From the NCBI RefSeq assembly GCF_017599325.1, contig NZ_JAGFVM010000003.1, positions 94,144-158,143 of the forward strand: 64,000 nucleotides of DNA, in the 5' to 3' direction. Made by a program: the position numbers and the translations under genes. The stretch comes from Marinilactibacillus kalidii (GTDB lineage: Bacteria; Bacillota; Bacilli; Lactobacillales; Carnobacteriaceae_A). Below are positions 46,903-54,528 of the stretch, piece after piece (position 1 is the stretch's first letter; every line of letters starts with the position of its first letter). The notes under the pieces are model-generated. The model made no database searches. It saw only the letters and a list, made by a program, of their open reading frames with translations, and was not told the DNA's origin.

Positions 46903-47463
46903 ATGAAAATCAATAAAGAAGAATGGTTGAAAGTACCGAATCTATTATCTTATTTTAGACTGGTTTTAATTCCTATCTTTAGCTATACCTATGTGCAAGC
47001 AGAGTCTGTGCAAGATTATTTTTTAGCAACAGGTATTTTATTCTTATCAGGATTAACAGACGCACTGGATGGTATCATCGCTCGTCGATTTAATCAGATA
47101 ACGGTCTTAGGTAAAGTACTTGATCCGATTGCAGATAAGCTAACGCAATTAGCAGTTGCGGGTGTACTAATGATCAGATGGCCCATTATCCGCTATTTAT
47201 TTATATTGTTTATAGTCAAAGAAATGAGTATCTTTTTAATCAGTTATTTTCTTTTGAGAAAAGGTTTGATGATGAATGGTGCCAAATGGTTTGGAAAAAT
47301 AGGTACAATCGTCTTTTATGGCTGTATGTTTATTTTGGTGAGTATGCCTGAGATGAGTTCATCAAATGTGTTAACGGTCGTCATAATCACAAGTTTCTTT
47401 CAAGTGGTCGCCTTCTTAGGGTATTTGAGCGTATTATATAGAATGTTCGCTGGAACAAAATAA
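46903..47463 (+). CDS. CDP-alcohol phosphatidyltransferase, PgsA-like
   Basis: A 186-residue integral membrane enzyme. The CDP-alcohol motif DG..AR........G...D...D is complete (DALDGIIARRFNQITVLGKVLDPIAD, split across residues about 52-77). About five hydrophobic spans follow. The start PNLLSYFRLVLIPIF is the usual PgsA opening, so phosphatidylglycerophosphate synthase is most likely; a cardiolipin-type enzyme is an alternative. I chose ATG 46903 because GAGGTG sits 9 nt upstream; the GTG at 46891 is part of that site. It is not beside cinA/recA, where pgsA often lies, so it may be a second copy. Confidence 0.75.
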   Translation: MKINKEEWLKVPNLLSYFRLVLIPIFSYTYVQAESVQDYFLATGILFLSGLTDALDGIIARRFNQITVLGKVLDPIADKLTQLAVAGVLMIRWPIIRYLFILFIVKEMSIFLISYFLLRKGLMMNGAKWFGKIGTIVFYGCMFILVSMPEMSSSNVLTVVIITSFFQVVAFLGYLSVLYRMFAGTK

Positions 47464-47505
47464 CCTTATTTCGATGGATAAGTTTTTAATATTTTTTTAT
47501 AGAAT

Positions 47506-47518
47506 GTTATACTATAAC
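47506..47518 (+). promoter_or_regulatory. Palindrome upstream of the flavin reductase gene
   Basis: GTTATA-C-TATAAC is a perfect 13-bp palindrome overlapping likely -10 elements (TATACT), 24 nt ahead of the gene start. It suits an operator site. Confidence 0.4.
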
Positions 47519-47541
47519 CGATAATTAAAGGAGGAAGTAAA

Positions 47542-48114
47542 ATGTTGGAAATTGGTATAGTAACAGGATCAATTAGAGAAAACCGAGTCAATCTGGATGT
47601 TGCAAAATGGGTTAAGCAATTAGCAATTGAACAAAGTGACGTAGAGTTTGAAATCGTTGACATAAAAGACTATGATTTACCGGTCTTCGCGGAGCCGACT
47701 TCTCCAGCTTTTACAGATGAGTTAGTGGAGCGTGAAAAACAGTTGCCATGGTCCAAAAAGATGACTGAAAAAGATGGGTATATCTTCATTACCCCTGAAT
47801 ATAATCATGGTATACCGAGCGCTTTGAAAAATGCATTAGACTTTTTATACGAAGAACTGAATGATAAAGCAGCCGGAATCGTTAGTTATGGTTCGTCAGG
47901 AGGCGTACGCTCAGCAGAACAGCTAAGAAATGTTCTTTCTGAATTCCAAGTTGCACATGTTAGAACGAATCCAGCATTATCTATTTTTTACGATTTTGAT
48001 TACCCTGAGTTAAAACCAACTGATGCGCAAACTAAAACAGTCATCACGATGATCGAACAGTTAATACCTTGGACAGAAGCCATGAAAGGTGTCCGTGAAA
48101 AGAAACAAGCTTAA
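47542..48114 (+). CDS. NADPH-dependent FMN reductase family protein
   Basis: A 190-residue flavodoxin-fold reductase. The FMN phosphate loop GSIRENRVNLDVAKW is at residues about 9-23 and the signature ITPEYNHGIPSALKNALDFL is near 90-109, both typical of YhdA/azoreductase-like flavin reductases that reduce quinones or azo dyes. It is followed by a MarR regulator and an esterase, a group like the Bacillus MhqR quinone-stress regulon. The natural substrate is inferred only. Confidence 0.85.
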   Translation: MLEIGIVTGSIRENRVNLDVAKWVKQLAIEQSDVEFEIVDIKDYDLPVFAEPTSPAFTDELVEREKQLPWSKKMTEKDGYIFITPEYNHGIPSALKNALDFLYEELNDKAAGIVSYGSSGGVRSAEQLRNVLSEFQVAHVRTNPALSIFYDFDYPELKPTDAQTKTVITMIEQLIPWTEAMKGVREKKQA

Positions 48115-48125
48115 GTAGATAAAGC

Positions 48126-48139
48126 ATTTACGCGTAAAT
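48126..48139 (+). promoter_or_regulatory. 14-bp palindrome upstream of the marR gene
   Basis: ATTTACGCGTAAAT is a perfect palindrome, 5 nt before the predicted -35 box of marR. It could be an operator for the MarR protein, which would then regulate itself. Confidence 0.45.
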
Positions 48140-48144
48140 AGCTG

Positions 48145-48173
48145 TTGTAAATTATTACGAATTCATATATTAT
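48145..48173 (+). promoter_or_regulatory. Promoter of the marR-esterase unit
   Basis: TTGTAA (48145-48150), 17 nt, TATTAT (48168-48173), 26 nt before the marR start. Confidence 0.55.
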
Positions 48174-48199
48174 TAAGCATAAAATGAGTAGGTGAAGAG

Positions 48200-48640
48200 A
48201 TGACTAGAAATGAAGATTCTTTGAAAGCTTTAACAACTATCTTAAGAGCTGCTTCAAGTGTTGAAAGAGTTGTAAAAGAAGACATGACTTCTTATGACTT
48301 GAATGCAACAGAGTTCACAGTGATGGAGTACCTATACAATAAAGGAAAACAGCCTATACAGATGATTGGTAAAAAAATCCTTCTCGCATCAAGTAGTATC
48401 ACATATGTGATTGACCGATTGGAAGAAAAGGGATTGGTCAAGCGTGTAGCAGACGTCAAAGATAGACGAGTGACTTTTGCGGAACTGACGGAAGATGGCC
48501 ATAAGAAAATGGCAGAAATTTTTCCGCAACATGCTGAGACGATTGAAAAGTTATTTAAAGAGCTTTCTGATAGTGATCTTAATAAGTTGAGAGCTCTATT
48601 GAAAGAAGTCGGATACAAAGCAGCTAAACTATTAGAGTAA
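48200..48640 (+). CDS. MarR-family transcriptional regulator, MhqR-like
   Basis: A 146-residue winged-helix regulator. The recognition region (IQMIGKKILLASSSITYVIDRLEEKGLV) and wing (VKDRRVTFAELTEDG) are standard for MarR proteins. No Cys is present, so a thiol switch of the OhrR type is excluded. It begins the esterase transcription unit and lies next to a flavin reductase. Bacillus MhqR controls just such genes in response to quinones. That comparison suggests a quinone or aromatic ligand, but it is not proven. Confidence 0.8.
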   Translation: MTRNEDSLKALTTILRAASSVERVVKEDMTSYDLNATEFTVMEYLYNKGKQPIQMIGKKILLASSSITYVIDRLEEKGLVKRVADVKDRRVTFAELTEDGHKKMAEIFPQHAETIEKLFKELSDSDLNKLRALLKEVGYKAAKLLE

Positions 48641-48658
48641 GTAGCAGGAGGAAAATGC

Positions 48659-49276
48659 ATGTCTATTGATTCATTCAAACATATTTACAGCGAGCCACTT
48701 ATGGGGAATAAAACGATTTTTCTTCTATTGCATGGTACTGGCGGAGATGAGAATGATCTTATTCAATTAGCAAAAATGATCGATCCTCAAGCGGGCATTT
48801 TAAGTTTGAGGGGAAACATTGACGAGAATGGAATGAATCGATTCTTTAAAAGAAAAGCAATGGGTATTCTAGACGAAGATAGTTTAAAAGCTGAAACGAT
48901 TAAATTGAACACATTTCTAGAATCTGCTTCAAATGAGTACGGTTTTGATAATCGCCAACTTGTAGCGATAGGGTATTCTAATGGTGCGAATATTGCTGCT
49001 AGTTTACTGTTCCACTTTAATGATACCCTTTATCAAGGCATGTTCCTTCATCCGATGGTACCTACAAGATCACTAGCCTTACCCGATCTGTCCAATCAAA
49101 GAATATTTATTGGAGCAGGAGAAAATGATCCGATTTGTTCACCAGAAGAGACAGAAGAACTTGAATCTATGCTTAAAAATGCAGGTGCTTCCGTTCAAAC
49201 CTATTGGGGTCAAGATGGCCATCGTTTATCAAATCCAGAAGTTGATGCAGCTTCCATATGGTATGAAAATCTATAG
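48659..49276 (+). CDS. Carboxylesterase / phospholipase-like hydrolase, MhqD-like
   Basis: A 205-residue alpha/beta hydrolase of the carboxylesterase/phospholipase family. LLLHGTGGDEND is the oxyanion loop, the nucleophile Ser is in IGYSNGAN near residue 104, the Asp in GAGENDPIC and the His in QDGHRLS. It starts 18 nt after marR with an AGGAGG site, so it is co-transcribed with its likely regulator. The length and context match Bacillus MhqD. No signal peptide is seen, so it acts in the cytoplasm. Confidence 0.8.
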   Translation: MSIDSFKHIYSEPLMGNKTIFLLLHGTGGDENDLIQLAKMIDPQAGILSLRGNIDENGMNRFFKRKAMGILDEDSLKAETIKLNTFLESASNEYGFDNRQLVAIGYSNGANIAASLLFHFNDTLYQGMFLHPMVPTRSLALPDLSNQRIFIGAGENDPICSPEETEELESMLKNAGASVQTYWGQDGHRLSNPEVDAASIWYENL

Positions 49277-49332
49277 TTTCAACGTGGTTCGAAAATCTTA
49301 AGTCGGCATTGATCGATTTCACCTTTGTTTTA

Positions 49333-49341
49333 TGTTATAAT
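49333..49341 (+). promoter_or_regulatory. Extended -10 promoter of the DUF2187-like gene
   Basis: TGTTATAAT is a perfect extended -10 (TGn-TATAAT), 52 nt before the gene start. The -35 region is weak, which is typical for promoters of this type. Confidence 0.5.
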
Positions 49342-49393
49342 AGATGAGAAACATTTAATAAAGATCTGAAATTATAAGACTAAGGAGATTTTT

Positions 49394-49759
49394 ATGGCTA
49401 AAGAAAAAATTACCGATGAAGTTCAGGTTCTCGTTGAAACAGAACTTCGAAAAGGTGCCAGCAACTCCCGAATTGCTAATTTACTGGATTTGCCTTATAA
49501 AGAAGCTGTCGAGATTATTGAAACGATCAAAGAAGATTTAAGACCAGACATTGGAGATGAAATCATCTTTTTCTTTAGAGATGAACCGATGGAAGGTATA
49601 ATCGAAAAATTGCTCACGAACAGTGCTATCGTTAAAATCAACTGGGATCAATCAGCAGAAAGAATGCATGATTTGATGGAAGAGAAAACAGTTGTCAATT
49701 TTAAGGATATCGAAGGCTTCAAAAAGCAAGTAAGCGATGATACTGATGAAACTGAATAA
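49394..49759 (+). CDS. DUF2187-like protein
   Basis: A 121-residue acidic cytoplasmic protein. The C-terminal half (DIGDEIIFFFRDEPMEGIIEKLL then EKTVVNFKDIEGF) matches the pattern of DUF2187/YkvS, a small beta-barrel domain of unknown function. The N-terminal half has a helix-turn-helix-like segment (KGASNSRIANLLDLPYKEAVEII). It has its own promoter and terminator. No function can be given; a regulatory or nucleic-acid-binding role is only a guess from the HTH-like part. Confidence 0.55.
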   Translation: MAKEKITDEVQVLVETELRKGASNSRIANLLDLPYKEAVEIIETIKEDLRPDIGDEIIFFFRDEPMEGIIEKLLTNSAIVKINWDQSAERMHDLMEEKTVVNFKDIEGFKKQVSDDTDETE

Positions 49760-49769
49760 TGATAGATCT

Positions 49770-49825
49770 AAGCTATCTAGGGTGAAACTTCTAAAAGAAG
49801 TCTCACTCTAGATAGCTTTTTTTTA
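49770..49825 (+). terminator. Terminator of the DUF2187-like gene
   Basis: AAGCTATCTAG pairs with CTAGATAGCTT, with further inner pairing (GTGA/TCAC, ACTTCT/AGAAGT), and is followed by eight T. It isolates the fab cluster from upstream transcription. Confidence 0.88.
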
Positions 49826-49908
49826 TTAAAATACTTTTAATTTAAATCATTTAAAACTTGTTATAGAGGTGTTTTTAAAGTGAGTAATTTTCCATAATCA
49901 TTTTTTTC

Positions 49909-49937
49909 TTGACAGTGATTAAAATGTATATTATATT
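49909..49937 (+). promoter_or_regulatory. Promoter of the fabT-fab-acc cluster
   Basis: A consensus TTGACA (49909-49914), 17 nt, TATATT (49932-49937). The start point would fall at about 49944, inside the first FabT box. Confidence 0.8.
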
Positions 49938-49967
49938 TTGATAGTCAAATAGTTTGATAATCAAAGT
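49937..49967 (+). promoter_or_regulatory. Tandem FabT operator boxes
   Basis: Two inverted repeats, TTTGA-TAG-TCAAA (49937-49949) and TTTGA-TAA-TCAAA (49953-49965, in the fuller AGTTTGATAATCAAAGT), match the FabT operator pattern known from streptococci. Their centres are 16 bp apart. They abut the -10 and cover the start point, so FabT should block its own operon. Confidence 0.85.
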
Positions 49968-50000
49968 ATATTGACTAAGCATAGAAATGGGGGAGCTGGT

Positions 50001-50456
50001 GTGGATCCGTTAGTTAATGAAATCAATAGATATTTGGTCACGATATTCAATGATGTACTGATGATTGAAGAAAAAACGTTACAGTCGAGTCGATTTAAAG
50101 ATGTCTCTATTAAAGAGATGCACACAATTGAAGCAATAGGCATGTATGATCAGCTGACAACGAGTGAAGTAGCAAAAAAGCTAGGTGTGACAGCAGGTAC
50201 ATTAACTGTCTCAGTTAATAATCTAGTTCGTAAAGGCTATGTAGAACGCGTTCGAACAGATCATGATAGAAGAGTTGTGAAATTGTCTTTGAGTCAAACG
50301 GGTCGTCTATTGTTTAGACTTCATGATAAGTTCCACAGAGATATGGTGAAAGAAACAATTGCGGAAATGGATAAGGAACAATCAGAGATTTTAACGCTAG
50401 GCTTAAAAAATCTACATGATTTCTTAGAGCGTACAAAGGAGCAGTTACCGAAGTGA
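50001..50456 (+). CDS. fabT: Fatty-acid synthesis repressor FabT
   Basis: A 151-residue MarR-family repressor of the fab genes. RFKDVSIKEMHTIEAIG, the recognition helix region TAGTLTVSVNNLVRKGYVERV and the wing DHDRRVVKLSL are typical of streptococcal FabT. DNA binding is strengthened by acyl-ACP in the known systems. I chose GTG 50001, because GGGGGAG is 5 nt upstream. It overlaps fabH by 4 nt, giving coupled translation, and it follows its own operator pair. Confidence 0.92.
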   Translation: MDPLVNEINRYLVTIFNDVLMIEEKTLQSSRFKDVSIKEMHTIEAIGMYDQLTTSEVAKKLGVTAGTLTVSVNNLVRKGYVERVRTDHDRRVVKLSLSQTGRLLFRLHDKFHRDMVKETIAEMDKEQSEILTLGLKNLHDFLERTKEQLPK

Positions 50457-51439
50457 GTAATCAGGCAAAAGTTAGAATTTGTTCAGTTGGAAAGTATGTT
50501 CCAGAAAAGATTCTCTCTAACGAGGATCTGACAAAATGGTTAGATACATCTGATGAATGGATTAGTTCACGAACAGGTATAAAACAACGACACATCAGTA
50601 CAACTGAGAACACATCTGATCTGTGCACAAAAGCGGCCGAATCAATTCTTGAAAAAAGTGGTGTAGATGCTAGTGAAATAGGTTTGATTATTGTCGCTAC
50701 TATGTCACCCGATTCTCAGTCACCTTCAGTTGCCTGTAAAGTTCAGGGAAATATTCAAGCAGTCAATGCACTCGCATTTGATTTAAATGCTGCTTGTTCA
50801 GGATTTGTTTATGCGAGTTCAGTTGCGGAAAAGATGTTGTCTGTTGCGCCTTATCGTTACGCGCTTGTAATCGGTGGAGAAGTCATGTCGAAGGTAGTCA
50901 ATTGGGAAGATCGTTCTACAGCGGTTCTTTTCGGAGATGGTGCAGGGGGTATGTTGCTAGAAAGAAACGAACATACGCATAGTTTTGTCAGTGAAGATAT
51001 TCATGCTGATGGAACGAGAGGCAGTGCGCTTACCTCAGGGGAGCAAGCAGTCAATAACCCGATAACACCTAAGACAACTTCAGATGCTCATTTAAAAATG
51101 AGCGGTCGAGACATCTTTGACTTTGTTGTTAGATCTGTTCCCAAGAGTGTCAAAGATGTTGTAGAAGATAGTCAAATCGAGTTAAACGATGTTGATTACT
51201 TTATCTTGCATCAAGCGAATGCTCGACTCATTAAAGCAGTTTCTAAAAAATTGAAACAGCCAATAGAGAAGTTTCCTCAAAATATTCAACATTATGGAAA
51301 TACATCTGCGGCGAGCATACCAATACTATTAGAAGAATTAATTGAACAAGGAGACATTCAGCTCGGATCAAATCAAACAATCGTGTTAACTGGCTTTGGA
51401 GGCGGGTTAACATGGGGATCATTATTAATAAAACTATAA
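50453..51439 (+). CDS. fabH: 3-oxoacyl-ACP synthase III FabH
   Basis: A 328-residue condensing enzyme that starts each fatty acid by joining acetyl-CoA to malonyl-ACP. The triad is visible: Cys115 (NAACSGF), His253 (ILHQANARL) and Asn283 (YGNTSAASIP). The GTG start overlaps the fabT stop (GTGA). Its primer preference (acetyl or branched) cannot be read safely from sequence. The order fabT-fabH-acpP is that of Streptococcus and Lactococcus. Confidence 0.96.
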   Translation: MSNQAKVRICSVGKYVPEKILSNEDLTKWLDTSDEWISSRTGIKQRHISTTENTSDLCTKAAESILEKSGVDASEIGLIIVATMSPDSQSPSVACKVQGNIQAVNALAFDLNAACSGFVYASSVAEKMLSVAPYRYALVIGGEVMSKVVNWEDRSTAVLFGDGAGGMLLERNEHTHSFVSEDIHADGTRGSALTSGEQAVNNPITPKTTSDAHLKMSGRDIFDFVVRSVPKSVKDVVEDSQIELNDVDYFILHQANARLIKAVSKKLKQPIEKFPQNIQHYGNTSAASIPILLEELIEQGDIQLGSNQTIVLTGFGGGLTWGSLLIKL

Positions 51440-51460
51440 AAACATTTGGAGGAACCAATT

Positions 51461-51688
51461 ATGTCAACTTTCGAAACTATTCAAGAAATCATCGTGGATC
51501 AATTAGATAAAGAAAAAGAAGAAGTACAACCAGCAACGAACTTCCGTGAGGAACTAGAAGCAGACAGTTTAGATTTATTCCAAATCATTAACGACATCGA
51601 AGATGAATTCGACATCAAAATCGAAACTGAAGAAGGCTTAAACACTGTACAAGATATCGTTAAATATGTAGATGAGCAACTAGCTTAA
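51461..51688 (+). CDS. acpP: Acyl carrier protein (fab-cluster copy)
   Basis: A 75-residue ACP. Ser36 in LEADSLDLF is the phosphopantetheine site. It differs clearly from the copy at 422, with ADSLDLF in place of ADSLDIV. The start is the ATG at 51461, 8 nt after a GGAGG site; the in-frame ATG at 51446 overlaps that site and would add only five residues. By analogy with AcpA it should be the carrier for de novo synthesis. Confidence 0.95.
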   Translation: MSTFETIQEIIVDQLDKEKEEVQPATNFREELEADSLDLFQIINDIEDEFDIKIETEEGLNTVQDIVKYVDEQLA

Positions 51689-51713
51689 TTTATTATTAGA
51701 AAGGAGCTCCTAT

Positions 51714-52667
51714 ATGAGTCAAGCACTAATGGAAAAAATTGGAATTAACTATCCTATTATTCAAGGAGCAATGTCATGGGTTGGTACGCCTAGCTTAGCA
51801 GCAGGTGTATCCAATGCTGGTGGATTAGGCATGATAGGAGCTGGTCATGAGCCGGGAGAATTTGTACGTAAACTGATCCGTGAAACGAAAGAAATGACAG
51901 ATAAACCTTTTGGTGTAAATGTTCTTCTTTTATCGCCTTATGTCGATGAAGTTGTTGAAGTGGTTTGCCAAGAAAAAGTTAAAGTGATTTCTACTGGTGC
52001 GGGTAGTCCGGGTAAATACATGAAGAAGTTCAAAGATGCTGGTATCGTGGTCATTCCTGTTGTCGCTTCAGTGGCTTTAGCGAAACGAATGCAAAATGAC
52101 GGCGCAGACGCAATTATCTGCGAAGGGATGGAAGCAGGGGGACACATCGGTAAATCTACTACTATGACACTTGTACCGCAAGTGGTTGACGCAGTTACGA
52201 TTCCTGTTATCGCTGCAGGTGGTATTGCAGACGGTAGAGGTGTCGCGGCTGCAATCATGCTAGGGGCTTCTGCTGTACAGTTAGGGACTAGATTCGTTGT
52301 GGCAAACGAAAGTATTGCGCATGACAATTTCAAAAAGAGAGTCATAAAAGCTAGAGATATCGATACTGTCGTAACTGGTCAAATAACCGGTCACCCTGTT
52401 CGTGTATTAAGAAATAAATTAACACGAGAATATCTGCAAGTTGAAAAAGAAATTACGAGCGACAAAAATCCTGATTTTGCTAGATTAGAAGAATTAGGAA
52501 GAGGCGCACTAAGACGAGCAGTTGTTGAAGGGGATAAAGATACTGGTTCATTCATGGCAGGACAAAGTGCAGGATTGGTGACAAAAGAACAATCATGTGA
52601 AGATATCGTACAAGAATTGATGCAAGAATATCGAGCATTGACTTCAAACCCTGTTGTGTTTGCTTAA
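51714..52667 (+). CDS. fabK: Enoyl-ACP reductase II FabK
   Basis: A 317-residue FMN-dependent TIM-barrel reductase that completes each elongation cycle. PIIQGAMSWVGTPSLAAGVSNAGGLGMIGAG is the family start, GMEAGGHIG holds the conserved His, and PVIAAGGIADGRGVAAAIMLGASAVQLGTRF binds FMN phosphate. FabK replaces FabI and is not inhibited by triclosan in the species studied. A 154-nt gap follows before fabD, the longest inside the cluster. Confidence 0.95.
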   Translation: MSQALMEKIGINYPIIQGAMSWVGTPSLAAGVSNAGGLGMIGAGHEPGEFVRKLIRETKEMTDKPFGVNVLLLSPYVDEVVEVVCQEKVKVISTGAGSPGKYMKKFKDAGIVVIPVVASVALAKRMQNDGADAIICEGMEAGGHIGKSTTMTLVPQVVDAVTIPVIAAGGIADGRGVAAAIMLGASAVQLGTRFVVANESIAHDNFKKRVIKARDIDTVVTGQITGHPVRVLRNKLTREYLQVEKEITSDKNPDFARLEELGRGALRRAVVEGDKDTGSFMAGQSAGLVTKEQSCEDIVQELMQEYRALTSNPVVFA

Positions 52668-52698
52668 GTAGCATCTACAGATTGAAATCAGCATTCAA

Positions 52699-52709
52699 TT
52701 GATAATGAA
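52699..52709 (+). promoter_or_regulatory. Degenerate FabT-like box upstream of fabD
   Basis: TTGATAATGAA matches 10 of 11 bases of the core TTGATAATCAA in the strong box at 49953-49965. It lies in the 154-nt fabK-fabD gap, which also holds a 10-bp pairing (AAAATGAAGA with TCTTCGTTTT) around a smaller AAAGAT/ATCTTT hairpin. No good promoter is beside it. Confidence 0.3.
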
Positions 52710-52821
52710 GAAAATGAAGATGAACAAAATAGAAAGATGAAATTATCTTTTTTAGTAACGCGTCTTCGTTTTCTACATTGATCAATTAATTATTTGTTAT
52801 AACAGAAAGGATATCTCTAAT

Positions 52822-53757
52822 ATGTCTACAGCATTTTTATTTAGCGGACAAGGTGCTCAATACGATGGTATGGGCAGAGAATTATATGAGCAATATGACA
52901 GTGTAAAGCGTACATTTGATAAAGCAAGTGAAATCTTAGAAATTGATATGGCAGAATTGGCATTCAATCAAAATGAAAAATTGAACTGGACACCGTTGAC
53001 ACAGCCAGCAATTTTAACGTTGAGTCATGGAATTGAACAATTAATGCTAGAAGCCGGAGTCAAACCCGATATGGTAGCAGGGTTAAGTCTAGGTGAGTAT
53101 ACTGCACTGGTTTCCTCAGAGGTTTTTACATTTGAAGATGCAGTAAAGCTAGTCCATAAGAGAGGTCAATTTATGGATCAAGCCGTTCCAGAAGGTGTGG
53201 GCGCTATGGCCGCAGTGATGGGATTAGAGTCTGAAGTCGTTGAAAAAATATGTGACGAGATCAGTGAGACGCATTATGTACAAGTTGCAAATTATAATAT
53301 GCCAGGTCAAATTGTAGTAGCAGGGATTAAAGAAGGGGTTCAAGTCGCCATTCAAAAACTTGAAGAAGCTGGAGCTAAAAAGGTTATTCCACTAAACGTA
53401 AGTGGGCCTTTCCATACGAAACTACTCGAACCCGCTGCTAAGAATCTCGAAGTAGAATTGCAGACTATAGAAACAAAGCCTTTTTTATATCCAGTTTATA
53501 GCAATACGAATGCTAGAGCATATACATCTTTAGAAGAGGTATCAAATACATTAGTGCAACAAGTAATGTCGCCAGTCAGATTCGAACAAATGATTTGTCA
53601 GATGATAGCAGATGGCGCAGATACATTTGTTGAACTTGGACCAGGAAAAACCCTGAAAACATTTGTTAAAAAAATAGATCGTAGTGTTACCGTCATGAAT
53701 GTTGAGAACGACAAGCAATTGCATAAAGCAATCGAGACGATTGCGCATACCAACTAA
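52822..53757 (+). CDS. fabD: Malonyl-CoA:ACP transacylase FabD
   Basis: A 311-residue acyltransferase that loads malonate on ACP. FLFSGQGAQYDGMG is the N-terminal motif, Ser89 in GLSLGEY is the nucleophile (GHSLGE in most species), and the His is in VSGPFHTKLL near residue 197. The AACAGAAAGGA site is adequate. fabG follows 17 nt later. Confidence 0.96.
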   Translation: MSTAFLFSGQGAQYDGMGRELYEQYDSVKRTFDKASEILEIDMAELAFNQNEKLNWTPLTQPAILTLSHGIEQLMLEAGVKPDMVAGLSLGEYTALVSSEVFTFEDAVKLVHKRGQFMDQAVPEGVGAMAAVMGLESEVVEKICDEISETHYVQVANYNMPGQIVVAGIKEGVQVAIQKLEEAGAKKVIPLNVSGPFHTKLLEPAAKNLEVELQTIETKPFLYPVYSNTNARAYTSLEEVSNTLVQQVMSPVRFEQMICQMIADGADTFVELGPGKTLKTFVKKIDRSVTVMNVENDKQLHKAIETIAHTN

Positions 53758-53774
53758 TTAGTCGAGGTGGAAAA

Positions 53775-54512
53775 GTGGTAGAGAATATCAAAACAGTTAT
53801 TGTAACAGGCAGCTCTAGAGGTATTGGAAAAGCAATCGCTCATGCCTTTGCTAAAGAGGGAAATAATATTGTGTTGAATGGTCGTAAGGCTATTTCCGAA
53901 GACCAAATTGCAGAACTAACAGCCTTGGGTGCAGAAGTATTTTCTTGTGCGGGCGATATCAGTGATCCGGACTTTGCGGCACAACTGATCAAAGATACGA
54001 AAAAGAAATTTGGCAGTGTAGACGTTTTAGTCAATAACGCCGGCATCACTAAGGATAATCTTCTTTTGAGAATGACCGAAGAAGAATTTGACCAAACAAT
54101 CGATATCAATTTAAAAGGAACTTTTTATACGACCAAAGCTGCTTCAAGATTTATGTTGAAACAAAAAAGCGGTTGTATCATTAACTTAGCTAGCGTAGTT
54201 GGTCAAACAGGTAACGCTGGTCAAGCCAACTATGCAGCCAGTAAAGCGGGCATCATTGGCTTTACTAAGTCTGTTGCTAGAGAATTAGCGCCAAGAGGTA
54301 TTACTGTTAACGCGATTGCACCAGGTTTTGTGGAATCAGATATGACAGATGTATTGGCTGATACAGTAAAAGAAACGATTTTGACTCAAATTCCATTAAA
54401 ACGATTAGGTCAACCGGAAGATGTTGCAGAGGCAGCATTATTCCTTAGCAAACAAAACTATATCACTGGTCAAGTTCTTAATGTTGACGGTGGAATGGTA
54501 ATGAACGGATAA
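53775..54512 (+). CDS. fabG: 3-oxoacyl-ACP reductase FabG
   Basis: A 245-residue short-chain dehydrogenase using NADPH for the first reduction. The cofactor loop TGSSRGIG is at residues 11-18, NNAG follows near 87, and the catalytic Ser-Tyr-Lys lies in LASVVGQTGNAGQANYAASK. It starts with GTG after a GAGG site. The position between fabD and fabF is standard. Confidence 0.95.
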   Translation: MVENIKTVIVTGSSRGIGKAIAHAFAKEGNNIVLNGRKAISEDQIAELTALGAEVFSCAGDISDPDFAAQLIKDTKKKFGSVDVLVNNAGITKDNLLLRMTEEEFDQTIDINLKGTFYTTKAASRFMLKQKSGCIINLASVVGQTGNAGQANYAASKAGIIGFTKSVARELAPRGITVNAIAPGFVESDMTDVLADTVKETILTQIPLKRLGQPEDVAEAALFLSKQNYITGQVLNVDGGMVMNG

Positions 54513-54528
54513 ATAGGAGGATATTATT

